Shown: positions 35,787-45,860, counted from the stretch's first letter. The stretch: 64,000 bases of DNA from an uncultured Pelagibacteraceae bacterium (GCA_902573755.1 CACGLD010000001.1:1-64000), one strand, 5' to 3'. The notes: generated from the letters alone by a model not told the origin. Made by a program: numbers and translations.

Positions 35787-36554
35787 ATGAATTTAGGTTT
35801 TATTGGTACGGGAAAAATTGCAGCTTCAGTGATTACTGGAATATGTAAATCAAAAATTTCTTATAAGAAAATAATTATTTCACCAAGAAATAAAAAAATA
35901 GCTCATGGGCTAAAAAGAAAGTATAAAAAAATAGTTATTGCTAAGGACAATCAGCAAATTGTAGATCAGTCTAATTGGGTATTTTTATCTGTTACACCTA
36001 CTGTCGGTGAAAAAATTATTAAAGATTTAAAATTTAAATCGACTCAAACCGTTGTTAGTTTTATTTCGACAATTACGTTATCTCAATTAAAGAAAGCAAT
36101 TAAAGTAAGAGCAAAAATTGTGAGAGCAATACCTCTGCCTCCGATTTCGTTAAAGAAAGGTCCTGTACCTATTTGTCCCCCTAATTCAAAAGTGAAAGCG
36201 TTTTTCAATAACTTGGGCACAACTGTAGAAATTAAGAATGAAAAATCGTCTATAAATTTTTGGTCAACCTCTGGCATGATGGCGCCTTTTTATGAGATGT
36301 TGAGAGTAATGACTGATTGGTTGGTAAAAAGAGGGGTAAAAAGAAATAATGCTCAAAAATATATTACTTCTTTATTTTTAGCTTTATCTGAAGATGCTGT
36401 AGTAAATTCAAAAGAAAATTTAAAGAATTTAGTAAAAGAGTCTCAAACGCCAAAAGGTTTAAATGAACAAGGTGTTAAAGAATTAACTAAAGCTGGATTT
36501 TATAAATCTCTAGAAAAAACTTTAAACAGTATTCACAAAAGACTAAATAAATAA
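35787..36554 (+). CDS. Pyrroline-5-carboxylate reductase-like protein
   Basis: MNLGFIGTGKIAASVITGICKSK; P5CR-like Rossmann and dimerisation pattern. Confidence 0.75.
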   Translation: MNLGFIGTGKIAASVITGICKSKISYKKIIISPRNKKIAHGLKRKYKKIVIAKDNQQIVDQSNWVFLSVTPTVGEKIIKDLKFKSTQTVVSFISTITLSQLKKAIKVRAKIVRAIPLPPISLKKGPVPICPPNSKVKAFFNNLGTTVEIKNEKSSINFWSTSGMMAPFYEMLRVMTDWLVKRGVKRNNAQKYITSLFLALSEDAVVNSKENLKNLVKESQTPKGLNEQGVKELTKAGFYKSLEKTLNSIHKRLNK

Positions 36555-36559
36555 ATCAA

Positions 36560-37348
36560 ATGTCTGAAAATATTTTAGAGATTAATAATTTAAGTAAATA
36601 TTTTGGTGGATTAGCTGCAGTTTCAGATTGTTCAATAAAAGTTAAAAGAGGAACTATCACTGGTATCATCGGGCCAAATGGATCTGGTAAAACCACTTTA
36701 TTCAATTTAATTGCTGGAAATTTAAAATCCTCTGGCGGTAATGTTTTTTTTGATGATGAAAATATTACTGATGTTCCATCTTATGAATTATTTTCTAAAG
36801 GGTTGTTAAGAACATTTCAAATTGCACATGAGTTTTCAAATTTATCTGTTTTAGAAAATTTAATGATGGTTCCAGGAAATCAATCTGGAGAAAAAATAAT
36901 GACAGCATTATTTAAACCAGGTTTAGTTGCCCAAGAAGAGGCTGTGGTTAAAGAGAAAGCGAAAGAAGTTGTTGAATTTTTAAATTTAGGACATTTATCA
37001 AATGAGCTTGCTGGAAACCTTTCAGGTGGACAAAAGAAATTACTAGAACTTGGAAGAACCATGATGGTTGATGCAAAATTAGTATTATTAGATGAAGTAG
37101 GGGCTGGAGTTAACAGAACTTTGTTAAAAGATCTTGGAACTGCAATAGAAAAGTTAAATAAAGAAAAAGGTTATACTTTTTGTATGATTGAACATGATAT
37201 GGATTTTATTGGAAGATTATGTGATCCAGTGATTGTAATGGCTGAGGGGTCAGTATTATTTGAAGGAAGTGTTGAAGAAGCAAAAAAAGATGAGAAAGTT
37301 ATCGAAAGCTATCTTGGAAGAGGATCAAAATTAAAGGATACAAATTAA
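36560..37348 (+). CDS. Liv-type ABC transporter ATPase (LivG-like), second system
   Basis: GPNGSGKTTLFNLI; LSGGQKKLLELGRTMM. Confidence 0.92.
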   Translation: MSENILEINNLSKYFGGLAAVSDCSIKVKRGTITGIIGPNGSGKTTLFNLIAGNLKSSGGNVFFDDENITDVPSYELFSKGLLRTFQIAHEFSNLSVLENLMMVPGNQSGEKIMTALFKPGLVAQEEAVVKEKAKEVVEFLNLGHLSNELAGNLSGGQKKLLELGRTMMVDAKLVLLDEVGAGVNRTLLKDLGTAIEKLNKEKGYTFCMIEHDMDFIGRLCDPVIVMAEGSVLFEGSVEEAKKDEKVIESYLGRGSKLKDTN

Positions 37349-38055
37349 TGGCATATTTTGAAGGAATAGAAATGACAGGTGGTTATGGTAATGGTCCTGA
37401 CATTATTAGTTCGTGTTCTGTAAATGTTAATAAAGGTGAAATAGTTTCTATTTTAGGTCCTAATGGAGCTGGTAAATCAACTGCCATGAAAGCAATGTTA
37501 GGCTTGCTGAATTTAAAATCTGGATTAGTAAAGATTGATGGTAAGGATATTTCAAAATTATCTCCTCAAGATCGAGTTAAACAAGGTATTTCTTTTGTCC
37601 CTCAGACTAAAAATGTTTTTGCAGGTATGACTGTTGAAGAAAATTTAGAAATGGGGGCATTTCTTGTTGAGGATGAAATTAAAAATATAATCGAGGAAAT
37701 TTACGAATTGTTCCCAATTTTAAGAGAGAAAAGAAATCAGATGGTTGGTGAACTTTCTGGAGGTCAAAGACAACAAGTGGCTCTAGGTAGAGCTTTAATG
37801 ATTAAGCCTACTGTTTTAATGTTAGATGAGCCAACTGCCGGTGTATCACCAATTGTGATGGACGAATTATTTGATCATATTGTAAAAGTAAAAAGAACAA
37901 ACGTTGCTATCTTAATGGTAGAACAAAATGCAAAACAAGCATTAAGCATTTCAGATAGGGGCTACGTTCTGGTTACTGGAGAAAATCGTTATTCAGGAAC
38001 TGGAAAAGAATTATTAGACGATCCAAGAGTAAGAAGCTCTTTTTTAGGAGGGTAA
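37348..38055 (+). CDS. Liv-type ABC transporter ATPase (LivF-like), second system
   Basis: GPNGAGKSTAMKAM; LSGGQRQQVALGRALM. Confidence 0.92.
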   Translation: MAYFEGIEMTGGYGNGPDIISSCSVNVNKGEIVSILGPNGAGKSTAMKAMLGLLNLKSGLVKIDGKDISKLSPQDRVKQGISFVPQTKNVFAGMTVEENLEMGAFLVEDEIKNIIEEIYELFPILREKRNQMVGELSGGQRQQVALGRALMIKPTVLMLDEPTAGVSPIVMDELFDHIVKVKRTNVAILMVEQNAKQALSISDRGYVLVTGENRYSGTGKELLDDPRVRSSFLGG

Positions 38056-38056
38056 T

Positions 38057-39067
38057 ATGGATTTTGTAAATGCAATAATTCTTTTATTAAATTATATTTT
38101 TATTCCTGCATTAACTTATGGTTCTCAATTAGCCCTTGGTGCAATATTTGTAACACTTATCTATGGAATTTTAAGATTTGCTAATTTTGCAACTGGTGAC
38201 ATGATGTCTTTTGGAACCATGGCTACGATTTTATTCACATGGTATTTTCAATCTTTAGGTGTCTCTTTAGGTGTTTTACCCACTGCTCTGTTAGCTATCC
38301 CATTTGGAATTATTTTCATGATTCTTTACATGCTTATAATAGATAAATTTGTCTTCAAATATTATAGACATCAGAAAAGCCCTCCAGTTCAGTTTGCAAT
38401 GGTAAGTATTGGTGTAATGTTTGTAACTCAAGCAGTGGTAAGAATTATAATTGGACCTGGCGATAGAAGATTTTTTGATGGAGAAAAATTTATTATTAAA
38501 GCACGTGAATTTAAGGAGATGACAGGTTTAAATGAAGGTCTTGCATTGAAATCAACTCAAGTCTTAACAATATTTGTTACAATAGTTTTAGTATCTTTAT
38601 TGTTTTGGTTTTTAAATAGAACCAAAACCGGAAAAAGTATGAAAGCTTATTCTGATAATGAAGATCTTGCTTTGTTGTCAGGTATTGATCCAAAAAAAAT
38701 AGTTTTAGTTACCTGGGTTATTGCTGGAATTTTAGCCACAATAGGTGGTGCTTTATATGGTTTAGATAAAAGTTTTAAACCATTTACTTATTTTAATAAT
38801 ATGCTTCCTATTTTTGCTGCAGCAATTGTTGGAGGAATTGGAAATCCATTTGGAGCTTTTTTAGGTGGATATGTAATTGCTTTTTCAGAAATTTTATTAA
38901 CTTATGCTTATAAGAAATTTTTTATGTATGTTTTACCAGAAAGTATGGAGCCAAATAGTTTAGTTCAGTTACTGTCTACAGATTACAAGTTCGCAGTCTC
39001 CTTCTCTATATTGGTAATAGTTTTAATTTATCGACCTTCGGGAATATTTAAGGGGAAAGTATTGTGA
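38057..39067 (+). CDS. Liv-type ABC transporter permease (LivH-like), second system
   Basis: GSQLALGAIFVTLIYGILRFANFATGDMMSFG. Confidence 0.92.
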   Translation: MDFVNAIILLLNYIFIPALTYGSQLALGAIFVTLIYGILRFANFATGDMMSFGTMATILFTWYFQSLGVSLGVLPTALLAIPFGIIFMILYMLIIDKFVFKYYRHQKSPPVQFAMVSIGVMFVTQAVVRIIIGPGDRRFFDGEKFIIKAREFKEMTGLNEGLALKSTQVLTIFVTIVLVSLLFWFLNRTKTGKSMKAYSDNEDLALLSGIDPKKIVLVTWVIAGILATIGGALYGLDKSFKPFTYFNNMLPIFAAAIVGGIGNPFGAFLGGYVIAFSEILLTYAYKKFFMYVLPESMEPNSLVQLLSTDYKFAVSFSILVIVLIYRPSGIFKGKVL

Positions 39068-40434
39068 GAAAAAACCTAAATGTAATTGCAGCTTACAGTA
39101 TCATGATGGTGCTCATTCTGATGGTTGGGATATTTCAGTCTTGGAACATAGCATTATCAATATTTAATCTTTGTTTGATTTCTGCAGTTATGACAATGGG
39201 TGCAAATATTCAATGGGGATATGCTGGCTTAATTAATTTTGGAATTATGGGTTACACAGCTTTAGGTGGTTTAGCTGCAGTATTGATATCTGTCGATCCT
39301 GTTCAAGAAGCATGGAGGGCAGGAGGTTTCGACATTTTAATGTCATTATGGCTCATAGTAGTAATGGTATTAGTTATAAGGTTTATTTTAAAAAGATTTG
39401 AAAAATCAAAAATCAGAACATACAGCATAGCTGCAATAATAATTTCAGGTATTTTGCTTATTAGATTTTCTGCAGAGCCAGGCATAGAAGCAATTGAAGC
39501 AGTAGATCCAGCTAAAACTGGTTTCTTAGGAGGATTTGGATTACCAATTATATTTTCTTGGATAGTTGGAGCTCTTTTTGCGGGGGGTTTAGCTTTTATA
39601 GTTGGAAAAGTTGCGCTTGGTCTTAGAGCAGATTATTTAGCAATTGCCACTCTACTTATTTCTGAAATTGTTATTGCAATTATTAAACATGAAGATTGGC
39701 TCACAAGAGGGGTCAAAAATGTTATTGGATTAAAAAGACCTGCACCTTATGAAGTAGATCTGCAAACTACTGATTGGTTTATTAAATTAGTTGAAAAGTT
39801 TAATGCAGGAAAATTAAGTGTAATTGAGAATTTAGCTGATAGACAAGCTGCTTTAAACCAACTTGTTATTGAAGGTTCATCAGTATTTGTAAAACTGTGT
39901 TATTCAGGATTATTTTTAGTAGTAGTAATTATTCTTTTAATTTTAACTCAAAAGGCTCTTTATTCTCCATGGGGAAGAATGATGAGGGCAATTAGAGATA
40001 ATGAGGAAGCTGCAAATGCAATGGGTAAAAATGTTGTTAAGCAACATTTATTAATTTTTATTTTAGGTTCAGCTATAGTTGGAGTTGCTGGTGCAATGTT
40101 GGTTACACAAGATGGTCTATTTACTCCAGGAAGCTATAGACCCATGAGATATACGTTCTTAATTTGGGTGATGGTAATTGTTGGAGGAAGTGGAAATAAT
40201 TTTGGGGCAATTTTAGGAGGATTTGTTGTTTGGTTCTTATGGATTGAAGCTGCACCAATATCATTATTCTTAATAAACTTTTTCACTGCGGGAATTCCTG
40301 AAACAAATGCACTTAAAGCTCATTTAATTGAAAGTGTTCCTTATTTCAGATTTTTACTGATGGGATTAGGATTGTTGTTTATTATGAGATATCGACCTAA
40401 AGGTATACTTCCAGAAAAAATAGAAATAAAGTAA
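39064..40434 (+). CDS. Liv-type ABC transporter permease (LivM-like, enlarged), second system (GTG start)
   Basis: MGANIQWGYAGLINFGIMGYTALGG; GLRADYLAIATLLISEIV; 456 aa with insertions. Confidence 0.9.
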   Translation: MRKNLNVIAAYSIMMVLILMVGIFQSWNIALSIFNLCLISAVMTMGANIQWGYAGLINFGIMGYTALGGLAAVLISVDPVQEAWRAGGFDILMSLWLIVVMVLVIRFILKRFEKSKIRTYSIAAIIISGILLIRFSAEPGIEAIEAVDPAKTGFLGGFGLPIIFSWIVGALFAGGLAFIVGKVALGLRADYLAIATLLISEIVIAIIKHEDWLTRGVKNVIGLKRPAPYEVDLQTTDWFIKLVEKFNAGKLSVIENLADRQAALNQLVIEGSSVFVKLCYSGLFLVVVIILLILTQKALYSPWGRMMRAIRDNEEAANAMGKNVVKQHLLIFILGSAIVGVAGAMLVTQDGLFTPGSYRPMRYTFLIWVMVIVGGSGNNFGAILGGFVVWFLWIEAAPISLFLINFFTAGIPETNALKAHLIESVPYFRFLLMGLGLLFIMRYRPKGILPEKIEIK

Positions 40435-40439
40435 ACATA

Positions 40440-40511
40440 ATGAAATATATTATATTAGGTGCTGCCGCCGCTTGGGCTTTGTATATGGCTGACAAGTATT
40501 TATTCTTTTAA
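40440..40511 (+). CDS. Putative 23-aa single-TM microprotein
   Basis: ATG AAA TAT ATT ... TAA gives MKYIILGAAAAWALYMADKYLFF; TAATG overlap with downstream MFS start; absent from the ORF track. Confidence 0.5.
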   Translation: MKYIILGAAAAWALYMADKYLFF

Positions 40512-41680
40512 TGAATAAAAATCTTTCGTTACTCATTTTAAGCCAAATCTTTGCTTTTACAGCTGCTCCAGTCACCGTTTTTTTAAGTGGTATAATTGGT
40601 TCGAAATTTAGTCCAATAAAATCTTTAGCAACTCTTCCAATGGCTTTGTCAGTTGTTGGAATTGCGTTATTTGCTTTTTTTGCTGCAAAGTTAATGAGTA
40701 TAATTGGACGAAAATTAGGATTTATTTATGCATCAATAGGTACATGCTTTGCATCTCTTTTAACTGCATATTCTATAATTATAGAAAGTTTTGTCTTATA
40801 TAATTTAGGATGTTTTTTAATTGGTGGAGGAATAGCTTTTAGCCATCAATATCGTTTTGCAGCAGTGGAGGTTGTGGATAAGGATTATGCACCAAAAGCA
40901 ATTTCTATCATTTTGTTAGCAGGAATAGGTTCGGCGTTTATTGGTCCAAACATTGCAAACATTACGAAAGGATTTATTTTAGATCATATGTATGCAGGTT
41001 CTTATCTTGCACTTGCCATTTTATCTATCTCATCAACAATATTTTTAATTTTTTATCAGGAACCAAAAACAATATCTAGTAATCAATATAAAACTGGAAG
41101 AAGTTTTTTTGAGCTTATCTCTCAACCTAGATTTCTACAGGCGCTCGTAGCTTCAGCTTTTGCCTATGCTGTAATGACTTTTTTAATGACAGCAACTCCT
41201 ATAAGTATGCATCTGATGGAGAAAATAAGTCTAAGCAAGACTGGATTTGTTATTCAGCTTCATATAGCAGCCATGTTTTTACCTTCACTAGTTACAGGAA
41301 ATTTAATTAAAAGGTATGGTCATAGTAAAATAATGCACATGGGAGTTTTATTGTTTTTAGTCACAATTATTACCAGTTTATTTGAACAGAATTATATTAA
41401 CTATATGGTTGCACTTATTTTTCTGGGGCTAGGGTGGAATTTTTTATTCATTTCAGGAACAAGCTTACTTGTTTTGTGTTACAGAGAAGAGGAAAAATTT
41501 AGAGCTCAAGGGTATAATGATTTAATTGTTTATTCTATACAAGCATTAGCCAGTTTGTCTGCTGGAGTATTTCTTAGCTTAACTAGCTGGAAAACTATGA
41601 ATTTAATATGTTTGATTTTTCTAATTATCATAGCTCTTTCTACGATAAGAGCTGATTTAAAAAAAAACCCCAGTAATTAA
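40511..41680 (+). CDS. MFS transporter
   Basis: 12-TM pattern, internal GRKLGFIYASIG loop. Confidence 0.85.
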   Translation: MNKNLSLLILSQIFAFTAAPVTVFLSGIIGSKFSPIKSLATLPMALSVVGIALFAFFAAKLMSIIGRKLGFIYASIGTCFASLLTAYSIIIESFVLYNLGCFLIGGGIAFSHQYRFAAVEVVDKDYAPKAISIILLAGIGSAFIGPNIANITKGFILDHMYAGSYLALAILSISSTIFLIFYQEPKTISSNQYKTGRSFFELISQPRFLQALVASAFAYAVMTFLMTATPISMHLMEKISLSKTGFVIQLHIAAMFLPSLVTGNLIKRYGHSKIMHMGVLLFLVTIITSLFEQNYINYMVALIFLGLGWNFLFISGTSLLVLCYREEEKFRAQGYNDLIVYSIQALASLSAGVFLSLTSWKTMNLICLIFLIIIALSTIRADLKKNPSN

Positions 41681-41695
41681 ATTACTGGGGTTTTT
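41661..41695. terminator. Bidirectional intrinsic terminator between convergent genes
   Basis: AAAAAAACCCCAGTAAT-TAA-ATTACTGGGGTTTTT; 10-bp stem (41668-41677/41681-41690) plus A/T flanks. Confidence 0.92.
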
Positions 41696-41711
41696 CGAAT
41701 TAAGATAAAAA

Positions 41712-42902
41712 TTATCTTTGTTTTTTAGTTTTGAATTTTCCGCCTTTAATTTCTTGTTCTAAGAAAGAACCTTCAGCTTCACCAACTTCAGTAAAAGTTA
41801 CTCCAGTAGCACCTTCGTAATTAATCTTTTTACCTTTTGCTAGTAAATCTAAACCTTTCTTAAGTTCACCTGGATAAATTTTAGTTCCAGGAGCATTAGC
41901 AACATCCATTACATTTTTTGCAATTGATGCTCTGTCAGCAGAGTTACCTGCTTGCATTGCAAGAACTATTAAAGCGGCTGCATCGTAAGATTCACCTGTG
42001 TAAGGACCAGAAGCTTCTACACCTCCAGCTTTTGCAACTTCAGCAAATATACCCGCACCTTTACCAGTAGAACCTGGTAATGATCCAAATGATTTACTTA
42101 AATCTTTTCCGAATGCATCAACTAAAGATTGACCAATCATACCATCTGATAAAATAAATCTATCAAACGCACCAGAGTCTAAAGAAGCTTGAATAATTCC
42201 TTTTCCTCCTTGGTCAAGATAACCAATAACTGCTACAGCATCACCACCAGCAGAAGCAAGAGTTGCTACTTCAGATGAGTAATCTGCTTTTCCATCTTCG
42301 TGAGCAGTTACAGTTGTAACTGTAATACCATGAGCTTCAACTGCTGCTTTGTAAACATCAGCTAAACCTTTACCATAGTCATTGTTAGTATAAGTGATTG
42401 CAACACTTTTTACTTTTCTGTCTTTAGTTATATCAGCTAAAATTTGACCACCTCTAGCATCTGATGGAGCAGTTCTAAAGAAATACCCTTTGTCATCTAG
42501 AGTTGTTAATCCTGGAGAAGTAGCTGAAGGTGAAATCATTACTACACCATTTGGTACAGCAACGTTAGTTGCAATAGCACCAGTTACACCTGAACAGTCT
42601 GCTCCCATAATTGCAGCTACACCACCTGAAATTAACCCTTCAGCTGCAGCTGTTGCTGCTGCTGAGTCAACACAAGTTGAGTCTGCTCTTACTGGCTCAA
42701 TTTTTTTTCCGCCTAATAGTGAACCTGAATCAGAAGCTTCTTTAAATGCGAGCTCTGCAGATGCAGCCATAGCTGGAGTTAGAGATTCAATAGGACCAGT
42801 GAATCCTAAGATGATCCCCATTTTAATCGAATGTCCGTCTGCCATTACATTTGAACCAAAACTTGATACAAACATAAATACAGCGATAAATAGTTTTCTC
42901 AT
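41712..42902 (-). CDS. Liv-type ABC transporter substrate-binding protein, second system
   Basis: Signal peptide MRKLFIAVFMFVSSFGSNVMA; KMGIILGFTGPIESLTPAMAASAELAFKEA. Start moved to 42902 from track start 42926. Confidence 0.9.
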   Translation of the reverse strand: MRKLFIAVFMFVSSFGSNVMADGHSIKMGIILGFTGPIESLTPAMAASAELAFKEASDSGSLLGGKKIEPVRADSTCVDSAAATAAAEGLISGGVAAIMGADCSGVTGAIATNVAVPNGVVMISPSATSPGLTTLDDKGYFFRTAPSDARGGQILADITKDRKVKSVAITYTNNDYGKGLADVYKAAVEAHGITVTTVTAHEDGKADYSSEVATLASAGGDAVAVIGYLDQGGKGIIQASLDSGAFDRFILSDGMIGQSLVDAFGKDLSKSFGSLPGSTGKGAGIFAEVAKAGGVEASGPYTGESYDAAALIVLAMQAGNSADRASIAKNVMDVANAPGTKIYPGELKKGLDLLAKGKKINYEGATGVTFTEVGEAEGSFLEQEIKGGKFKTKKQR

Positions 42903-43009
42903 TATCTTCCTCTTTATTGTTAACAATTTATAAAATCCAATTTAAGTATGAATACAATCAATATTCAATGACAAAATTATCCTATTTTAGATGGGTAATT
43001 TGGTACAGA

Positions 43010-44491
43010 TTATCTTATTGAGAAGGGGTCTAGGGAGGGTTCGTCTGATGTGTAGAACCAAGTTGTTTTTACTCTTGTGTAGTCTTTAATTGAGTCAATT
43101 CCTGCTTCTTTTCCATATCCACTATCCTTGATACCCCCAAATGGAGCTGAAGGTGAAATTAATCTATAAGTATTTACAAATGTTATTCCTGCTCGGATAG
43201 CATTAGATACCCTCATGCCTCTTGCAAGATCACTAGTATAAACACCTGAAGAAAGACCATATTGATTGTCGTTCATTAATTCTATTACCTCTTTTTCAGT
43301 ATCAAATTTCATCACTGATAATACAGGACCGAAAAGTTCATTCTCAGCAGCCGGTAAATTATGATTTTCACACTCAATAATTGTTGGAGGAAAATAATAA
43401 CCTTCATTTGAAAAAGGATGTCTTTTACCACCACATTTAATTTTTCCACCTTGTTCAACAGTTAATTTAATATTTTTTTCTATTACTTCTAATTGTTTGA
43501 AGTTACTTAGTGGACCCATTTCAGTATCAGAGTCCATAGGAGCACCTATTTTAATTTTTTCTGCTCTTGATGCTAACTTATCTAAAAATTCGTTATAAAT
43601 TCCTTTTTGTAAGTATAACCTTGAACCTGCTATACAACTTTGACCACTTGCTCCAAATATTCCAGCAGTTATTCCATTAATTGCATTTTCTTGTTTGGCA
43701 TCATCAAAAACAGCTACAGGACTTTTTCCACCTAATTCTAAACTTACTTCAGATAAATTTTCTGCAGAGTTTCTAATTATATGCCTTGCAGTTTCAGGAC
43801 CTCCTGTAAAAGCTACTTTCTCAACTAAATTGTGAGTAGTTAAAGCTTTACCACATGGATCTCCAAACCCAGAAACTACATTTACAACACCTTTTGGTAT
43901 TCCAGTTTCTTCAACTAACTTTGCAAATTCAAACATAGTTGCTGGTGCTAGTTCAGAACATTTAATTACTACTGTATTACCCATAGCTAAAGCAGGAGCG
44001 ACTTTTGTTGCAGTTAAAAACATTTGAGAATTCCAAGGAATGATAGCTGCAATAACACCTATTGGAATTCTTGTTGTGATCGCTTGAATATTTGGTTTAT
44101 CTATTGGAAGAACTGTTCCTTCAACTTTGTCAGCTAAACCTGCATAGTAATCATAATATTCTGCAATATATTTTGCTTGTTGATAGGTTTCTCTGTACAG
44201 TTTTCCTGTATCAATTGTTTCAATCTTTCCTAATAATTCAGAATTTTCTCTAAGTTTATTTCCGATTGCTCTTAAATATTTTGCTCTATCTCTTGCAATC
44301 ATCTTTGGCCATTCACCTTCAAAAGCTTTTTGTGCAGCTTTTACAGCTCTATCTACATCATTTGCGCTAGCTTCAGGAACTGTAGCCCAAGGCTTATTAT
44401 TTTCTGGATTTAAAGTTTCAAAAGTTTTTTTTGTATCAGAGTCTACCCACTGACCATCTATAAACATTTGATATTTTTTTAATTCAGGCAT
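43010..44491 (-). CDS. Aldehyde dehydrogenase family protein
   Basis: IPWNSQMFLTATKVAPALAMGNTVVIKCSE; VSLELGGKSP; GQSCIAGSRL. Confidence 0.93.
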   Translation of the reverse strand: MPELKKYQMFIDGQWVDSDTKKTFETLNPENNKPWATVPEASANDVDRAVKAAQKAFEGEWPKMIARDRAKYLRAIGNKLRENSELLGKIETIDTGKLYRETYQQAKYIAEYYDYYAGLADKVEGTVLPIDKPNIQAITTRIPIGVIAAIIPWNSQMFLTATKVAPALAMGNTVVIKCSELAPATMFEFAKLVEETGIPKGVVNVVSGFGDPCGKALTTHNLVEKVAFTGGPETARHIIRNSAENLSEVSLELGGKSPVAVFDDAKQENAINGITAGIFGASGQSCIAGSRLYLQKGIYNEFLDKLASRAEKIKIGAPMDSDTEMGPLSNFKQLEVIEKNIKLTVEQGGKIKCGGKRHPFSNEGYYFPPTIIECENHNLPAAENELFGPVLSVMKFDTEKEVIELMNDNQYGLSSGVYTSDLARGMRVSNAIRAGITFVNTYRLISPSAPFGGIKDSGYGKEAGIDSIKDYTRVKTTWFYTSDEPSLDPFSIR

Positions 44492-45272
44492 TATTTATAT
44501 GTTTCATTATTGCATTATTTACTTCGTCTGCATATTCAATAGTGCATAGATGTTTTCCATTTTTGATTTCAACATAGGTTGAATTTTCTATATCTTTATT
44601 TAAATTTTTAGACATATCAGGTGTAGATCCTGGGTCATCCGATCCTGTTATTATTAAAGTATTTGTTTTTATATTTTTTATATTTTCAAGATTGTCCTGA
44701 TAGTTTGCAAACACCTCATAAGATTTAATAAAATTTTCTTGATCAATTCCTTTCTTGTTAAGAATTTTCATAAACTCATCATATAACTCAGGATTTTGTT
44801 CAAGGTATTTATCTGAAAACCATCTCTTCATTGCCATTTGAGATATTGGCATATTTTTTTTTGCCAAATTCACTCTATCAATTACATTTTGTCTTTCCTC
44901 TGCTGTCCTTTGATATGTAGTGGATATTAGAGTTAAAGAATTTAAATAATTTTCATATTTTGAAGCAAATTCAATTGCAATCAAAGATCCGATAGAAAAA
45001 CCAATTAAATTAAATTTCTCTATCTTTAGGTTTTTTACTAAATTTGATAATTGATCAATAAAATTTTCCATTGATAAATTTGCCTTTTTAAAAGGTGTTT
45101 TTCCATGTCCCAAAAGATCATAAGTTATAAAGGAATTTTTCTTAAAAAATTCAATTTGTGGTTTCCACATTTGTTGATTTAAACCAACACCATGAATAAA
45201 GATTATTGGTAAAGAATTTTTGTTGTTAAAATAATAATGATTTTGATCGTTATCAAAATTGTAAGACATCAA
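44484..45272 (-). CDS. Alpha/beta-fold hydrolase
   Basis: IFIHGVGLNQQMWKPQI; LIGFSIGSLIAIEFA nucleophile elbow; GKHLCTIE histidine. Confidence 0.9.
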   Translation of the reverse strand: MMSYNFDNDQNHYYFNNKNSLPIIFIHGVGLNQQMWKPQIEFFKKNSFITYDLLGHGKTPFKKANLSMENFIDQLSNLVKNLKIEKFNLIGFSIGSLIAIEFASKYENYLNSLTLISTTYQRTAEERQNVIDRVNLAKKNMPISQMAMKRWFSDKYLEQNPELYDEFMKILNKKGIDQENFIKSYEVFANYQDNLENIKNIKTNTLIITGSDDPGSTPDMSKNLNKDIENSTYVEIKNGKHLCTIEYADEVNNAIMKHINNA

Positions 45273-45857
45273 TTAGTTATCGATGCCCATCTCTTTCATA
45301 TCTTGATATCTATCACCCGTTCTTGCATGAGCTCGTCCAGTTGGAGCGCCTCCAATTGCAACAACTATTTCATCTTCATTAGGTGCATCATGAATTGTAA
45401 ATTCATGCGTTAGATAAAAAGGTCTTAATCCAGCATCAGTTTTATGCATCATTGGAATTGAAATTTTTGCACCCGCAGGACCTCTAGTATTTGTAAAACT
45501 TAAATAGGAAGTTCCACCAACGGCATCTCTAAATTTATTTCCAAATCTTAAAGTATGAATAAATGCAGATGCATGTTCTATCTCACCATTTAATCCAACC
45601 ATAGCAGCTTTTCCATAAGCTAAAATTTTTTCACCTGATCCAATTTCTTTTGTTAACTCTGGCACTAAAAGATCTCCTAATTGAGGTGCAAGATCTAGTA
45701 TTTCTGGTTTTAAATCTTCTATAAAACCTTTTCCAGCCCAAGGGTTTTCTATAACAGCCGCAACCGAGACTAATAGAACAGGTTCTTTTGCTTTTTTTCC
45801 ACCTTCAATAAAAGTTTTATCTACAAATTTTGCAAATTTTCTAAGTTTTAAATCCAT
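45273..45857 (-). CDS. DUF1185 / amino acid synthesis (AA_synth) family protein
   Basis: VAAVIENPWAGKGFIEDL; GKAAMVGLNGEIEHASAFIH; family recognised from memory. Confidence 0.78.
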   Translation of the reverse strand: MDLKLRKFAKFVDKTFIEGGKKAKEPVLLVSVAAVIENPWAGKGFIEDLKPEILDLAPQLGDLLVPELTKEIGSGEKILAYGKAAMVGLNGEIEHASAFIHTLRFGNKFRDAVGGTSYLSFTNTRGPAGAKISIPMMHKTDAGLRPFYLTHEFTIHDAPNEDEIVVAIGGAPTGRAHARTGDRYQDMKEMGIDN

Positions 45858-45860
45858 CTA

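Noticed and set aside
42490-42933. 147-aa plus-strand ORF
   Set aside because: Entirely antisense to the Liv-type SBP gene, low-complexity Ala/Pro/Ile-rich translation; mirror artefact of a well-supported CDS.
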